Shown one piece after another: positions 33,240 through 43,734 of a stretch of 64,000 bases of DNA. Every line of letters begins with the position of its first letter. Position 1 is the stretch's first letter. Source of the stretch: Macrothele yani (taxonomy: Eukaryota > Arthropoda > Arachnida > Araneae > Macrothelidae); assembly GCA_039090855.1 (NCBI GenBank), contig CM077005.1:74086607-74150606 (forward strand). Direction: 5' to 3'. The notes under the pieces are model-generated. The model made no database searches. It saw only the letters and a program-made list of their open reading frames with translations, and had not been told where the DNA came from. Made by a program: the position numbers and the translations under genes.

Positions 33240-36095
33240 ATGTATAATTTTCCTTACCTTTCTCCTGTAATTATGAAAAAAAATCCTCTTTTTCTAATTT
33301 ATAAACACATTTCCTTGCTTTTTTCTCATTTAAAATTTTGCCATCTGTGGTATTCAGTATATCCCAGGTCAGCGATATCTTATCTTCCACATATTCCCCG
33401 GAAATTCAAGTTTTTATCCCGGCTGTTCTGATTGTCTAGACGCAACGTTATAGCTTGTCTTTAGTAAAAACAAAAGGAGAGCATGCTTATGGTATCACTC
33501 TGTCCGTTCATTCGTCTGTGGACACCATATCCTGCACCTATTCATCTGATTTGAAAAATCCCTCTTGAATGAGAACTCGAAATGTGAGAACGATAATTCT
33601 TGCATTCCATTTTATTTCGATGCATAACCTCGCCGATAGAGGGCGAAAATGCAGAAGCTATCAATTTCAGAATATATTTTATTCCATATCATTCCTTCTA
33701 AATATCCGATTGAAAAACAGTATTTCTTCCTTTCGATAGCATTTATAACGAGGACTGTTTTGGGTACAGTTCGTTTTCGAAGTAATGTGTAGTTTTTCCG
33801 CTATGGGCAAAAAGGTAAACTGCGATTTCTCCAATATGTGTGCCTCTAAAATACCGATTTAAAACATTCTTTATGCATCGGATAAAGATCTTGCAGGAAA
33901 TGCTATGCATATAATTTCTGAATTTTTGGTAAAAATCTGCTTTGCCACTAGAGGCAGCAAATGTTTTTTTCGGTTTCTGATGTATTTGTAGCAATATCTG
34001 TGCTTCTGCAAACTCAATTGAAAACATCCTTTTGTGGTCATATCGGTAACCACAAAAAACGTTTTGAGAATATCTTCTGTTTAAAATAATGCCCTTTTTC
34101 TCCCCATTAGGGGCATAGATGTATACCATATATTTCTTGACATGTCTGCTACTAACATTTCGATTTGAAAACTGATTTCTTTGTCGGAGAGTATTGAGGA
34201 TACAAAATGTTTTACAGATGATTTAAAACTTTTTCTAATGAACAGGTTTGTCACTGGAGTGTATAAGTTTACGTTTCGGTTTACAGAAAATTTACAGCAG
34301 TATCTGCGCGTGTGAAAATTCGATTGAAAAAAATTCTACTTAGTTTGGATTCTGTTAACTGCTAAAATATTTTGTGTTTATTTCCCGCCAAAAATAATGT
34401 ACAATTTCGATGCTAGAGGACGCAAATGTTCAATCTGTTTTTCTCGATATCTCAGCATCTAAAAGTGCGATTAACAAAATTCAAGCACTGGATACTATTC
34501 ACGAGGTGGAACATTTTGCATGCACTGGTGATGGGTTTTTACGTTTCACAGATGTATCCCTAGGTGGTGTGAATATGAGTTTCTGTTCGCCACTGTATAT
34601 CTCCGCTTATAAAAATTTTATTGAATTTTTTTACTGTACGTCATTCGCTTCAGTAAAAATGGGGAACTATATATTCTTTAAATAAACAAAGACATCGCTC
34701 TTTCCATGTTTTAGCAACTCACAGCAACCAAAAAATTGTTTTTCGGTCACCGCTGGGGAATCGAATCCCAGATCTCTTGATATCTAGCCGAACGCGTTAG
34801 CCTTACACCACGGTGGCTAGCAATCCACGGCGCTATGTGTGTTTTTCTGTCAGCTTCTGACACCATAAATCCGTAAGATGGCTTCAGCAATTGAGACGTC
34901 TTCATCTGGTAGGCATTAGCGACACTGGCTATATACTAATTATAGCACTTAAATCCAAAGGGCGAGACCCAACGTGAAAATCCTCTAAATACGTGGCGTC
35001 AATCTATAAACAAAGACATCGCTCTTTTCACGTTTTAGTAACACACAGCAATAGGATTGTTGGCCACTGTGGTGTAAGGTTAACGCGCTCGGATAGATAT
35101 CGTGAGATCTGGAGTTCGATTCCCCAACGGTGACCGAAAAGCAATTTTTCGATTGCTGTGTGCTGCTAAAACGTGGAAAGAGTGATGTCTTTCTTTATTC
35201 TCTGAAGCCACGTATTTGGAGGATTTTCAATTTGTATATATTCTTTAAATAATGTACAGCCTGCAGCTAAGGGGCATAAATGACAAATTTTGTCGACCGT
35301 TCACTGCTTCTTTGCTTTCAGGAGACGAATTTGAAAATTTTCTTTATCCTTACCATAGCTTTTGCTATGAGGAATACTTTTCACGCATGTACATCATACT
35401 CTTCTGTTTTTCAAAATTCTTCTGTCTGGGGGAGTCATAATATATTTCTATTTGAAAGAGTTCATTTGATTTTAAAAATCCCTTAGAAATATATTTTTTT
35501 TTTTTTGGTGAGATACTCTTCATTCTGAAGAGAGGTTAGCACCCATTTCCTTCTTTAGGTAACACACAGCTTTTCCACTAGAGAGAGTAAAATTATATAA
35601 TGTTTCCCCTATATCACTTTTTCTAACTGCTTGATTTGAAAAATCCTTTTGCCTTTTTAATCTTTTCTCCATTATGAGGAATTTTTTGCGCACAATTTGT
35701 TAATTTTCATAATTCATTTGGCAGCCCCTAGTCGGAGTAAGTGCCTATTTCAAATGGAGAAATGTCTTACCGTCCGGTGAAATTCGGTTGATGACTTTTC
35801 CTTTTGAAACCTGTTCCACTAACTATGAATAATCCCACAGACATTGCGAATTTTAAATTATGCGCAATTTTTCTTTACGTGGTGTATGTGCGTTTTCTAT
35901 TTTGCTAAATTCTTAGATTTTCTAAAAATCTGCTTTTGAATATTTTTTATGTTTGTCCGAAGGGATTCAAAGGAGATATTCATTACGTCCCAAAATTTGA
36001 TCTCATACTTCTTGTTTTATATATCTTGTTATTGTAATTGTGCTTCAAACATTTTTGTTTAAATAACAGCCTTTGCTTCAAAATATTAAAAACAA
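33240..36095. repeat. Decayed satellite, period about 155 bp
   Basis: Two recurring phrases keep step. One is (G)CCACTAGAGG.CA(A)ATG-like: 33630 (GATAGAGGGCGAAAATG), 33803, 33946 (CCACTAGAGGCAGCAAATG), 34108 (CCATTAGGGGCATAGATG), 34253, 34411 (GCTAGAGGACGCAAATG), then after the inserted cluster 35267 (GCTAAGGGGCATAAATG), 35424, 35575 and 35725. The other is CGATTGAAAA-like: 33546, 33706, 33853, 34013, 34161, 34320, 34468, 34617, 35327, 35467, 35631. Spacings are roughly 140-180 bp and close to 155 when the 34684-35240 insertion is removed. Units are so diverged that only the phrases remain. Confidence 0.6.
34684..35240. repeat. SINE-D cluster: inverted tRNA-headed repeats
   Basis: Three modules. 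Minus-strand copy 34684-34827: tRNA-like head with GTGGTGTAAGGCTAACGCG and GGGATTCGATTCCC, followed by a body (GGTTGCTGTG, GCTAAAAC, GGAAAGAGCGATGTCTTTG). Minus-strand tail only, 34964-35058. Plus-strand copy 35059-35240 with the same head and body and a longer tail (CCACGTATTTGGAGGATTTT). Acceptor-like ends GCCACCG and CGGTGAC pair in six of seven positions. The cluster interrupts the 155-bp satellite. The anticodon stem is not intact, so these are repeats, not tRNA genes. Confidence 0.7.
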
Positions 36096-36110
36096 AAATG
36101 ACCACAGGTT

Positions 36111-36333
36111 TTTGTTTTGTTTTTTGATTGGATGTTTAACGACCACCTTGAGCAACTCAATGGGTTGTGAGCACTCGCCCGTCCCTAATTTAGGGTCACT
36201 GGTTCCAGGAAAGAGAGAGAGCCAGTGCCTTGAGACGAACACAGCATCCATGCTTCACCGGGATTCGAACCCGGACCCCTTCCGGAATAATCGTCATAAG
36301 CCATCGCTTAGACCACTACGTCATCGGGGCGGC
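36111..36333 (-). repeat. SINE-A copy, full length
   Basis: Minus-strand copy: poly-T start, GAGCAACTCAATGGG, CCCTAATTTAGGGTCACTGG, CACCGGGATTCGAACCCGG (B-box) and CGCTTAGACCACTACGTCAT at the head. It lies at the edge of the 155-bp satellite. Confidence 0.85.
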
Positions 36334-36396
36334 ACAGGTTTCCTGACAGACTTTTCTTACATGACATTTCCGACTAAGAAAAGCAAATGAAAAATA

Positions 36397-37560
36397 CAGG
36401 GTGTCCTAAAACTCCCTGACACATTTTAAAAAATTGTTAAAAAAAACTATTCTGGATAGGAACAAACTTTTTAGATCTTGTAAACTTACTTCAAAAAGTT
36501 TTTTACCGTATAGTTAATAAACTTCAATATGTGCACCTTTTGTTGCGCGGAGTACATAAAGCCGATATTCAAACTCTGCGCATGCATAGAAGATTCTGTA
36601 AGAGATGCAATTGCAGCAACTATGTGAGTTTTTAGTTTGTCAACACTTCGAACTTTGAATGAATAAACTTTGTCTTTCACATATCCCCACAAGAAGAAGT
36701 CTAGAAGCGTGATATCTAGAGAGCATAGAGGTCTCTGTCTCGTCCAACATACGGGTTGTAAATTCCTTATTTAAACATTTCGCACAACCTTATCCCACTG
36801 TGGTGGTGCACCATCGTGTTGCCAAATGATTTTAAGGTGTAAATGGCAAATTTGAGGAACAGCAAAAATTCGAATCATGTCCAAATAAATTTCTTTTGTG
36901 ACTGTGGATTCTGCAATAAAGAAAGGTAAAGGTCTGATCACACGATTAGCCTTTAAGTCACACCACACATTCAGATGATGTGGATTATCAGACACCAAAA
37001 TCTGATATTGTGGCAATTGACTTGACCTGAAAAATGAAAAGTTGCTTCATCTGTAAAGACAATGTTTCCAAGGATTTCATTATCTGCCTCTAAATGATTT
37101 AGCATGTGCACAGAAAAGTTAAAACGTCGTGGCTTATCGTCCGGCTCTAAAGCTTACAATATCAGCACTTTGTAAGCATATAGGCCAAGGTTTTGGTGTA
37201 AGACTCGATGCACTGTTGCACGAGCAATTGCCAATTCATTTACTGCTGTTCGTATCTTTTTAGTAGGGCTACGTTAAAAGGCTTCGCGAATGCTTTCGAC
37301 GCCGCCTTCACCTGTGCTTGAACTTCCACATATTTTGCTATCAAGGTCACTTCCAGTTTCCAGAAACTTCTTGTGAGAAGCTAAGATGCTACTACAACTA
37401 GGAGGACCTTCTCCAAATTTAGAACGAAAATTTCTTTGCACTTGGGCTTCGTTTCGAAACACCAACCAAAACATGTCGCTTTCTCTGCTGGAGTAGATTT
37501 ATTTGAACTAACCTTACGATTGGGTTTGTAGCGCCACTTAGTGACCTATTTGGGAAAGAG
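36397..37560 (-). pseudogene. Mariner-type transposase (DUF4817-like N-terminus), broken
   Basis: On the minus strand the N-terminal helix-turn-helix is readable (ETKPKCKEIF / AQVQRNFRSKFGEGPPSCSS, KKFLETGSDL, VESIREAF), as in the transposase group whose N-terminus Pfam calls DUF4817. Then FTDEATFHFSG gives the first Asp, DNPHHLNVWCDLKANRVI and STVTKEIYLDMI follow, IWQHDGAPPQWDKVVRNV holds the second Asp, and LLDFFLWGYVKDKVYSFKV the third region. Frame changes near 37015 and 36770 and stops break it. The left end CAGGGTGTCCTAAAACTCCC at 36397 follows TA. The right TIR is only partly seen as an inverted AATTTTTAAAA-type stretch near 37600-37640. Confidence 0.8.
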
Positions 37561-38699
37561 AAAAAATCTTTGTGAAGTTAACAAAATCTGCAAAAATTAT
37601 GTTCATATACCAAATACATTTTTTAAGAAATTTTTAAAATCTATCAATTCCATGGAAAGAGTTATAGCTCTTTCCATGAAATATTCAGTGAAAATGTCTT
37701 CTCCCATCGTATAGCTGCACTCAAGAGAAGGGAAAGGGAAATTTCCTATTGGCTTAACGCTTGGACCTTACAAGACATGACGTCATATTTACATGCAGCT
37801 TTATTTCGTTGATAGGAGGATTTACACCTACAAGAACTTACCTTGAAATAATCGCACTACTCGCATCTCTTCATCAAGTCTTCAGGTCCCGTCTTGCGCT
37901 CCCCACTCCACACTAACAATCAACCTGTTACTAACACAAAAGAATAAAATATTTCTTCATCCCTCTTAAAATCCCTCCCCTTCTCTATTTCTTTCCTTCT
38001 TCTCAGCTCCAGACGTGGCGTTCAAAATTGTTAGGGCTGAAGTGCTTTAAACGTAATTGTACTGGGAAAGAGTAAATAAATGATTACCCTTTCCTTTTGT
38101 AATACACTCTCACAACTGTAATATTTATTGTTTCCCTTTACAAACACTTTCCAATCAAAGGACTTTCACTTCCTTTTTCCTGTTTAATCCTATATACAAG
38201 TTATACAACTGTTTGTGAATTGACTTCTAAACCTACCGGAATGTGGTTTTTTTTTTTGTAGGATGACGTCATTTTAACCAGCTTTTCTTCGAAGATAGAT
38301 GTGTCTAGAAGTAGTAGTTAAAAGTGTTTTTATATCAAAATTTATTAATGTAACAAAAAGTAGTTTAGATACACTTTTGATTAAACTCTGTCATATTTTT
38401 TTAAGTAATTTTAGTAAATATGACGTTCTGGATTTTAATATTATAGAAAATCTTATTTGTTTATTTTCCTTTTAGTGACACTAGGGTAGCCTTTTCGCAT
38501 TAAATGTTTGGAAATATGTAAGATTTTAAAAACTAAATAAATCATTGAACTATTTTTAATATTAATAAGAATTACCTATTCAAACCTTTTTAATAATTTT
38601 AAGAAAAAATAGCATTTGTTACAATTGTTTCATTTCTGATTTGATAGCCCCAGGGAATCGGCTGTGATAAAGTTTTAATAACCCCCATGACTATCTTTC
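37561..38699. other. No gene recognised
   Basis: AT-rich. It contains an 11-bp perfect inverted duplication (CATGGAAAGAG at 37651-37661, CTCTTTCCATG at 37668-37678). Confidence 0.55.
37651..37678. repeat. 11-bp perfect inverted duplication
   Basis: CATGGAAAGAG, TTATAG, CTCTTTCCATG. Confidence 0.85.
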
Positions 38700-38739
38700 A
38701 ATAGATAGCTCATGGAATTTTCAATTAAATAAGTATCAC

Positions 38740-40232
38740 CCCTGTTTCAATGGGTATATTATAAAAACTCTTGCTCTGAAACACCACTAGAGAAGAAAAT
38801 TCATGAAACACAATAATATTAATGACTACAGACAGTATAAAGATCTCCAGGCCAAAGTAGAAAAAGCTGTAAAAGCAGCGCATATCTCGTTTACTAAGGA
38901 AACTGAAGAATTAATAACTCGCGATCCATCCAAATTCTGGGAATTTGCAATTCTTAAGAAGAAGCGATGCGTCCCACTCAACGCACTTAATCGCAATAAC
39001 ACCAGGATTGAGGGTGGCCAGAACATCGCTAATGGCTTTGCAAATTTTTTCTGTTCTGTCTTCGTTACAGAGAATTCTTTTCCCCATCAACCTGGTATTT
39101 TCCCTGTAACTGCTGAAGAACAATTTGACATTCTTAACATTAACCACTTAACTGAAACTGAGATCCTACACGCTATCAAGAAACTGAAAGGAAGTAGAGC
39201 TGTTGGTCCTGATATGATTCCTTCGTACAGATAGTCAAAGGATGTCGTGAGATGCTTAGTAAGTCGCTGCTTCATATTTATATTCTAATTGTCATTACTG
39301 GAATTTTCCCTCCAGATCTGAAAAAAAGCGAAAATTATACCTGTTTTCCAAAACAGGCAGCCGAGACTCTATTGAGAATTATCGACCTATCACAATTATT
39401 TCTGTCCCAGCGAAAAAAGTTGAGTCTCTTATTTTTTCTATGCTATATGATCACTTAAAACGTATCCTCAACTCTGCACAGCATGGTTTTGTGAGGGAAC
39501 GGTCAACGCTTACCAACCTGTTTCACATCACAGAGGATATTTCGTCATCTATTGACAGAGGATCACAAGTTGATGTTATTTACATTGACTTTGCTAAAGC
39601 TTTTGGCAAAGTTCATCATGGCATTTTACTCAAAAAATTGAACTGTCTTGGCCTCAGTGATAACTTGATGTCCTTGTTTAAGTCCTATCTTTTCAACCGA
39701 ACCCAGCCTGTTATTTATAACAACCATGTTTCTGATCCCTATGTTGCCACATCTGGAGTATCCCAAGGCTCTAATTTAGGACCACGCCTGTTTTCCATAT
39801 ACATCAGTGACCTTCCTTTTTGCATTGATGGCCCTTTCTCTTGCTTGCTGATGATCTCAAACTTTATCGTAATGTACAGACTCCTGATGACTGTCTTGCT
39901 CTTCAAACTGACGTCAATAACCTGCTTCAGGAGTGTACATTAAACCATCTCCACCTCAACATCTCCAAGTGTCATGTCGTTTCCTTTTCGCGGAAAAGAA
40001 GCCCAATTCATTTTTACTACAAAGCTGGCGACTATATTTTTAGTCGGACAAACGATGTCCAGGACTTCAGAGTCACGTTTGATTCGAATTTGGACTTTAA
40101 AATCCATATCAAAAGAATTGTACGTACAGCGTTACAGAAATCTTGGATTTATCATGCGACATTCCAAATACTTCTCTAATACTCAGACACTTATTCGCAT
40201 TTTTGAGACCGGTAAGATCCTCACTGGAATAA
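38740..40232 (+). pseudogene. Jockey/CR1-like reverse transcriptase, truncated
   Basis: Plus-strand pieces: the linker after the endonuclease (HNNINDYRQYKDLQAKVEKA, ITRDPSKFWEFAILKKKR), the start of the polymerase (ILHAIKKLKGSRAVGPDMIP), then HGFVRERSTLTNL, DVIYIDFAKAFGKVHHGILL (first catalytic Asp region), TSGVSQGSNLGPRLFSIYIS, and LLADDLKLYRNVQTPDD with the ADD box, followed by HLHLNISKCHVVSFSRKRSP. Frame breaks or stops fall at 39232, near 39440 and near 39845. The endonuclease is missing, as in 5'-truncated LINE copies, and the 3' end is cut off where a Tc1 fragment begins at about 40233. Confidence 0.85.
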
Positions 40233-40728
40233 CGAGAGGCCACATCACGAACGTTTAACGTTCGTGATGTGGCCACTGGTTCGGTGGTGTGCCGCGGCTG
40301 CGGCAATCTCTCACTTCGGTCCGTCCGTCCCTCCTGCACCCACCGAATCCATACTCGCCTCACTGTGGCTGGATGTCATCCCACACGGGTGCCTATGTCT
40401 TGGTACGATAAACCGCTGTCGTGATAAGCCACTATTCGTCCTCTGTGGAACTCCTAAACGTGCTGGAAAGACTGTCGTATTCTGCGACGAGGCATTAGGA
40501 AGCTTCCCACGCACAGGTCCGGCAGCACAACACACCTCCACTACTTACACCCCGACTTCTGTGCACCCTTCTTATAGTGCTTATCGGTGGCGTGCCGGAC
40601 GCACATCATTTGCATTTGCTTTGCAATGCTAATCGTTTGCATGTCCTCTCGTGGGTGACGCATGCTGCGAATTTCAGGCCAGTCGGCTGCTTCCTCCTTG
40701 GTGTTGCATTTTGGGTGGCCAGCAGTGT
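40233..40728 (-). mobile_element. Tc1-like 5' fragment with fold-back joint
   Basis: Positions 40728 down to 40257 are the 5' part (left TIR, leader, start of transposase and first helix-turn-helix) of the same subfamily as the copy at 40847, inverted. At 40257 the sequence turns round: 40238-40255 is the exact reverse complement of 40257-40274 with a single T between. The fragment ends there and joins the reverse transcriptase remnant. Confidence 0.8.
40238..40274. repeat. 18-bp perfect inverted duplication, 1-base spacer
   Basis: GGCCACATCACGAACGTT, T, AACGTTCGTGATGTGGCC. It forms the joint between a Tc1 fragment and a LINE fragment. Confidence 0.95.
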
Positions 40729-40846
40729 ATATTGAAAATTGGGAAAGGTACATGTATACAAAATGGATACAATCATATCAAAATTTAAAATTATATTGAA
40801 GGGGCTGGACAACGAAACTGTAACACTTGCGCATATAGCACACCTA

Positions 40847-42255
40847 CACTGCTGGCCACCCAAAATGCAACCCCAAGAAGGAAGCATCCGACTGGTCTGA
40901 AATTCGCAGCATGCGTCGCCCACGAGAGGACATGCAAACGATTAGCATTGCAGGGCCTATGCAAATCGTGTACGCCCGGCACGCCACAGAGAAGCACTAT
41001 AAGAAGGGTGCACCGCAGGTGGGGTGTAAATAGTGGAAGTGTGTTGTGCTGCCGGACCTGTGCGTGGGAAGCTTCCTGATGCCTCGTCCCAGAATACGGC
41101 AGTCATTCCAGCACGTTTCGGAGTACGACAGAGGACGCATAGTGGCTTATCGCGACAGCGGTTTATCGTACCGAGATATCGGCGCCCGTGTGGGACGACA
41201 TCCAGCCACAGTGAGGCGAGTATGGATTCGGTGGGTGCAGAAAGGACGGACGAACCGACGGAAGCGATTGCCGCAGACGCGGCGCACCACCGACTGAGCG
41301 GACCGGCATGTTGTACGGCGGGCATTGACGGCTCGCACCGCCACATCACGAACGTTACCGCAGGAATTAGGGTGTGTTGCGCAACAATCTGTGTCAGCAC
41401 GTACAGTTCGACGTCATCTGCAGGAGCGAGGACTTGTCGCACCGCGCCCATTGCTCCGATTACCATTGAAGTTACTCCACCGGAGAGAGCGGTGGCAATT
41501 GGCCGTTGAACGCCGCACCTGGACTACGGAATGGCACGACATTATCTTCTCCGACGAATCCCGCTTCTGCCTGCAACACCACGATGGTTGGAACCGCGTG
41601 CGCCGGTACCGCGGCAAGAGACTGTATGACGCCTGCATTATGCATCACCATACCGGTCCGTCGCCTGGCGTTGTGATTTGGAACGCAATTGGAGATGACA
41701 CCCGCTCCCTTCTGGTGCGCATCGCCGGTACACTCAACAGCCACCGCTACACCTCCAACGTTTTGGAGTCTGCAGTCCTCCCTTACCTGCAGGACCTGCC
41801 AGCGACCACGTTTCAACAGGACAATGCGCGCCCGCACGTGGCACGCATCGTGCAACAATTCTTTACGGCCCACGAGGTGTCACTGCTGCCGTGGTCCACC
41901 TGTTCTTCCGATATGTCGCCCATCGGACACGTCTAGTCGATGATCGACAACGGAGTGGCCAGGCAAGCACCACCCGCCGCTACGTCTGATGAACTGTGGC
42001 AACGTGTGGAAGCAGCCTGGACCGACATACCCCGAGCGTACATCCAAAGCCTCTTTCGTTCGATGTCGCTGCGTGTGGAGACCGTTATTGCCAGCCATAG
42101 GGGCCACACGAACTATTGATGTCTGCGTGTTCCGCAAGTCGCATGGGCCTGTAAGCTCCATCGTTTTATCTTTGTATCTGTTGTTATGTGTCGAGTAAAT
42201 CTGGCTTTGGTATCACGTGTCCTTCTTGGTGTTGCATTTTGGGTGGCCAGTAGTG
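40847..42255 (+). mobile_element. Complete Tc1-like element, 1,409 bp
   Basis: The left end CACTGCTGGCCACCCAAAAT and right end ATTTTGGGTGGCCAGTAGTG are inverted repeats, with TA outside (40845-40846 and 42256-42257). One transposase pseudogene fills the interior. Other members of this subfamily in the window lie at 30955, 40233 (fragment) and 55475. Confidence 0.95.
41079..42119 (+). pseudogene. Tc1-like transposase, two stops and a lost catalytic Glu
   Basis: A single frame of 347 codons runs from ATG 41079 to TGA 42117-42119 with only two internal stops (about 41295 and 41934). The N-terminal helix-turn-helix is VSEYDRGRIVAYRDSGLSYR to WVQKGRTN; the second is ELGCVAQQSVSARTVRRHLQ; then FSDESRFCLQHHDGWNRVRR (first Asp), FQQDNARPHVARIVQQFF (second Asp) and SSDMSPIGHV, where the Glu of SPIEHV is Gly. 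So both the stops and the missing Glu rule out activity. The C-terminus ends RGHTNY as in sister copies. Confidence 0.9.
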
Positions 42256-42299
42256 TATTTCGCAGTTGATCAAGGAGAGCGGAGTGTGAAGGTTGCATT

Positions 42300-43730
42300 A
42301 GCAGAACAGTAGCACAGCTGGATGACAAAAGATGCGATCCACACCACATAAGGCGAGGCATATCTGAGTTTCACAGGGGACAGATTGTTGGTAAGCGTCT
42401 CGCAGGTGCATCTGTGTCCCAGACCGCAAGTCATTGTGTTGTATCGCGAGCCATGGTATCCAGGGTCGTGTCGGCCTACCAGCAGGGGGAAAGAACAACA
42501 TCCTATAGGGGTAACTGTCGAGGTAAGAGGATGCTGTCTGGCAGGGGAGTCCGGGTGCTAACACGGAAGGTAGGCAAAACAAATAAAACCATAGCGGCCC
42601 TACTCACTACAGAGTCGAATATGCACCGCGACTCATCTGTTTCCATCAAAACTGTTCGTCGGGAGCTTCACTGGGTCAACATTAACAGTCGTGTTGCTAT
42701 CGCCAAACCCTGGATCACCAGTGTGAATGCGAAACGTCGGTTGCAATGGTGCCAGCAGCGTAAATCGTGTGCGTTGGACAACGTGAAATGTGTATTCTTC
42801 TCTGATGAATCGCCCTTTCCTTCACTGCCCTTCCCACAACCGAAATAGTTTACGTGGGGAGACGTCCCTCACAGATCAGATCAGGTAGAGGATTTTAGGA
42901 AGGATGTGTCTGATCCCATGTCTTAAACAACCCTTAGAAACAGGAAACTAGGAGATTTGGGCTAGAGCTCCGGATAGGAAAGTGAAAGTGGCACGGAAGC
43001 GAAGTAGAAAGGAGTAGGAGGGCGCCCTTATTTATTACCGGGGGGGGGGGCAGTACACGGGGTCCGAAGGCTTAACGTGCCCATCCGACGCACGGCGGAT
43101 GTTTAGTGGATCGAGCGTTCGTACCTGGCTGGGATCGAACCTGATGTCCTTCCCGTGGCAGTCAGGAACGTTGCCCACTAGGCCATACGCAGCCCCATCC
43201 CTCACAGGCTTACCACCCGGACTGTTTATTGTTCACAGTGCAGCACGGAGGTGGATAGGTGATGGTTTCAACAGCAATATGGTGGCAGTCTGTTGTCCCG
43301 CTGATTGTTCTTGAGGAGCATATCACTGCCAAGGACTGTTGGACAATTCTGGCGGAGCAGGTGCCCCCGGTTCAAAAATTGCTCCCTGACTATGGTGCCA
43401 TATATCATAATGATGACGCACCGATACACAGAGCCAAACTGGTAGAAGAGTGGTTTACTGAGCATGAAAGTGAGGTTGAACATCTGTCATGGCTTACACA
43501 GTCATCCGATTTGAACATTATTGAGCCACTCTGGGGTGTTCGGGACGAGCTAGTCAAGTAACGTTTTCCTCGACTGCATCACGTCAGAAACTAGCCCCTT
43601 TTATGCAAGAGGAATTACTTCAGATTTATCTGGCTACTGTATACAGGACTTGTATCAGACCTTCCCGCGACGAACTGCAGCTGTATTGGCCTCCAAAGAA
43701 TGCCCTAGATCGTACTAATAAATTGTTGTG
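42300..43730 (+). pseudogene. Second Tc1-like transposase type, split by a SINE
   Basis: A different subfamily: the first helix-turn-helix region (SQTASHCVVSRAMVSRVVSA, YQQGERTTS), VSIKTVRRELHWVNINSRVA, CVFFSDESPF (first Asp), then after the SINE insertion (42875-43197) WWQSVVPLIVLEEHITAKDC, DYGAIYHNDDAPIHRAKLVE (second Asp) and SSDLNIIEPLWGV (Glu kept), and a C-terminal remnant through about 43730. DLNIIEPLW is typical of this Tc1 branch. Frame changes lie at about 42825 and after 43561. Confidence 0.8.
42875..43197 (-). repeat. SINE-C with 10-bp target duplication
   Basis: A minus-strand insert inside the Tc1 gene. TCCCTCACAG occurs at both sides (42865-42874 and 43198-43207). The head, read on the minus strand, is GCTGCGTATGGCCTAGTGGG with an A-box-like GGCCTAGTGGGCAACG and B-box GGTTCGATCCC; the 3' end is a short CTGATCTGAT repeat. 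A run of 12 G (about 43040-43051) lies in the body. It differs from SINE-A, -B and -D and is present once. Confidence 0.8.
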
Positions 43731-43734
43731 TCCT

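Noticed and set aside
41472..41873. Minus-strand frame of 133 codons (and the sister at 56099-56500)
   Set aside because: Both are antisense to the DDE domain of Tc1 copies. Their similarity to each other comes from the transposase on the other strand.
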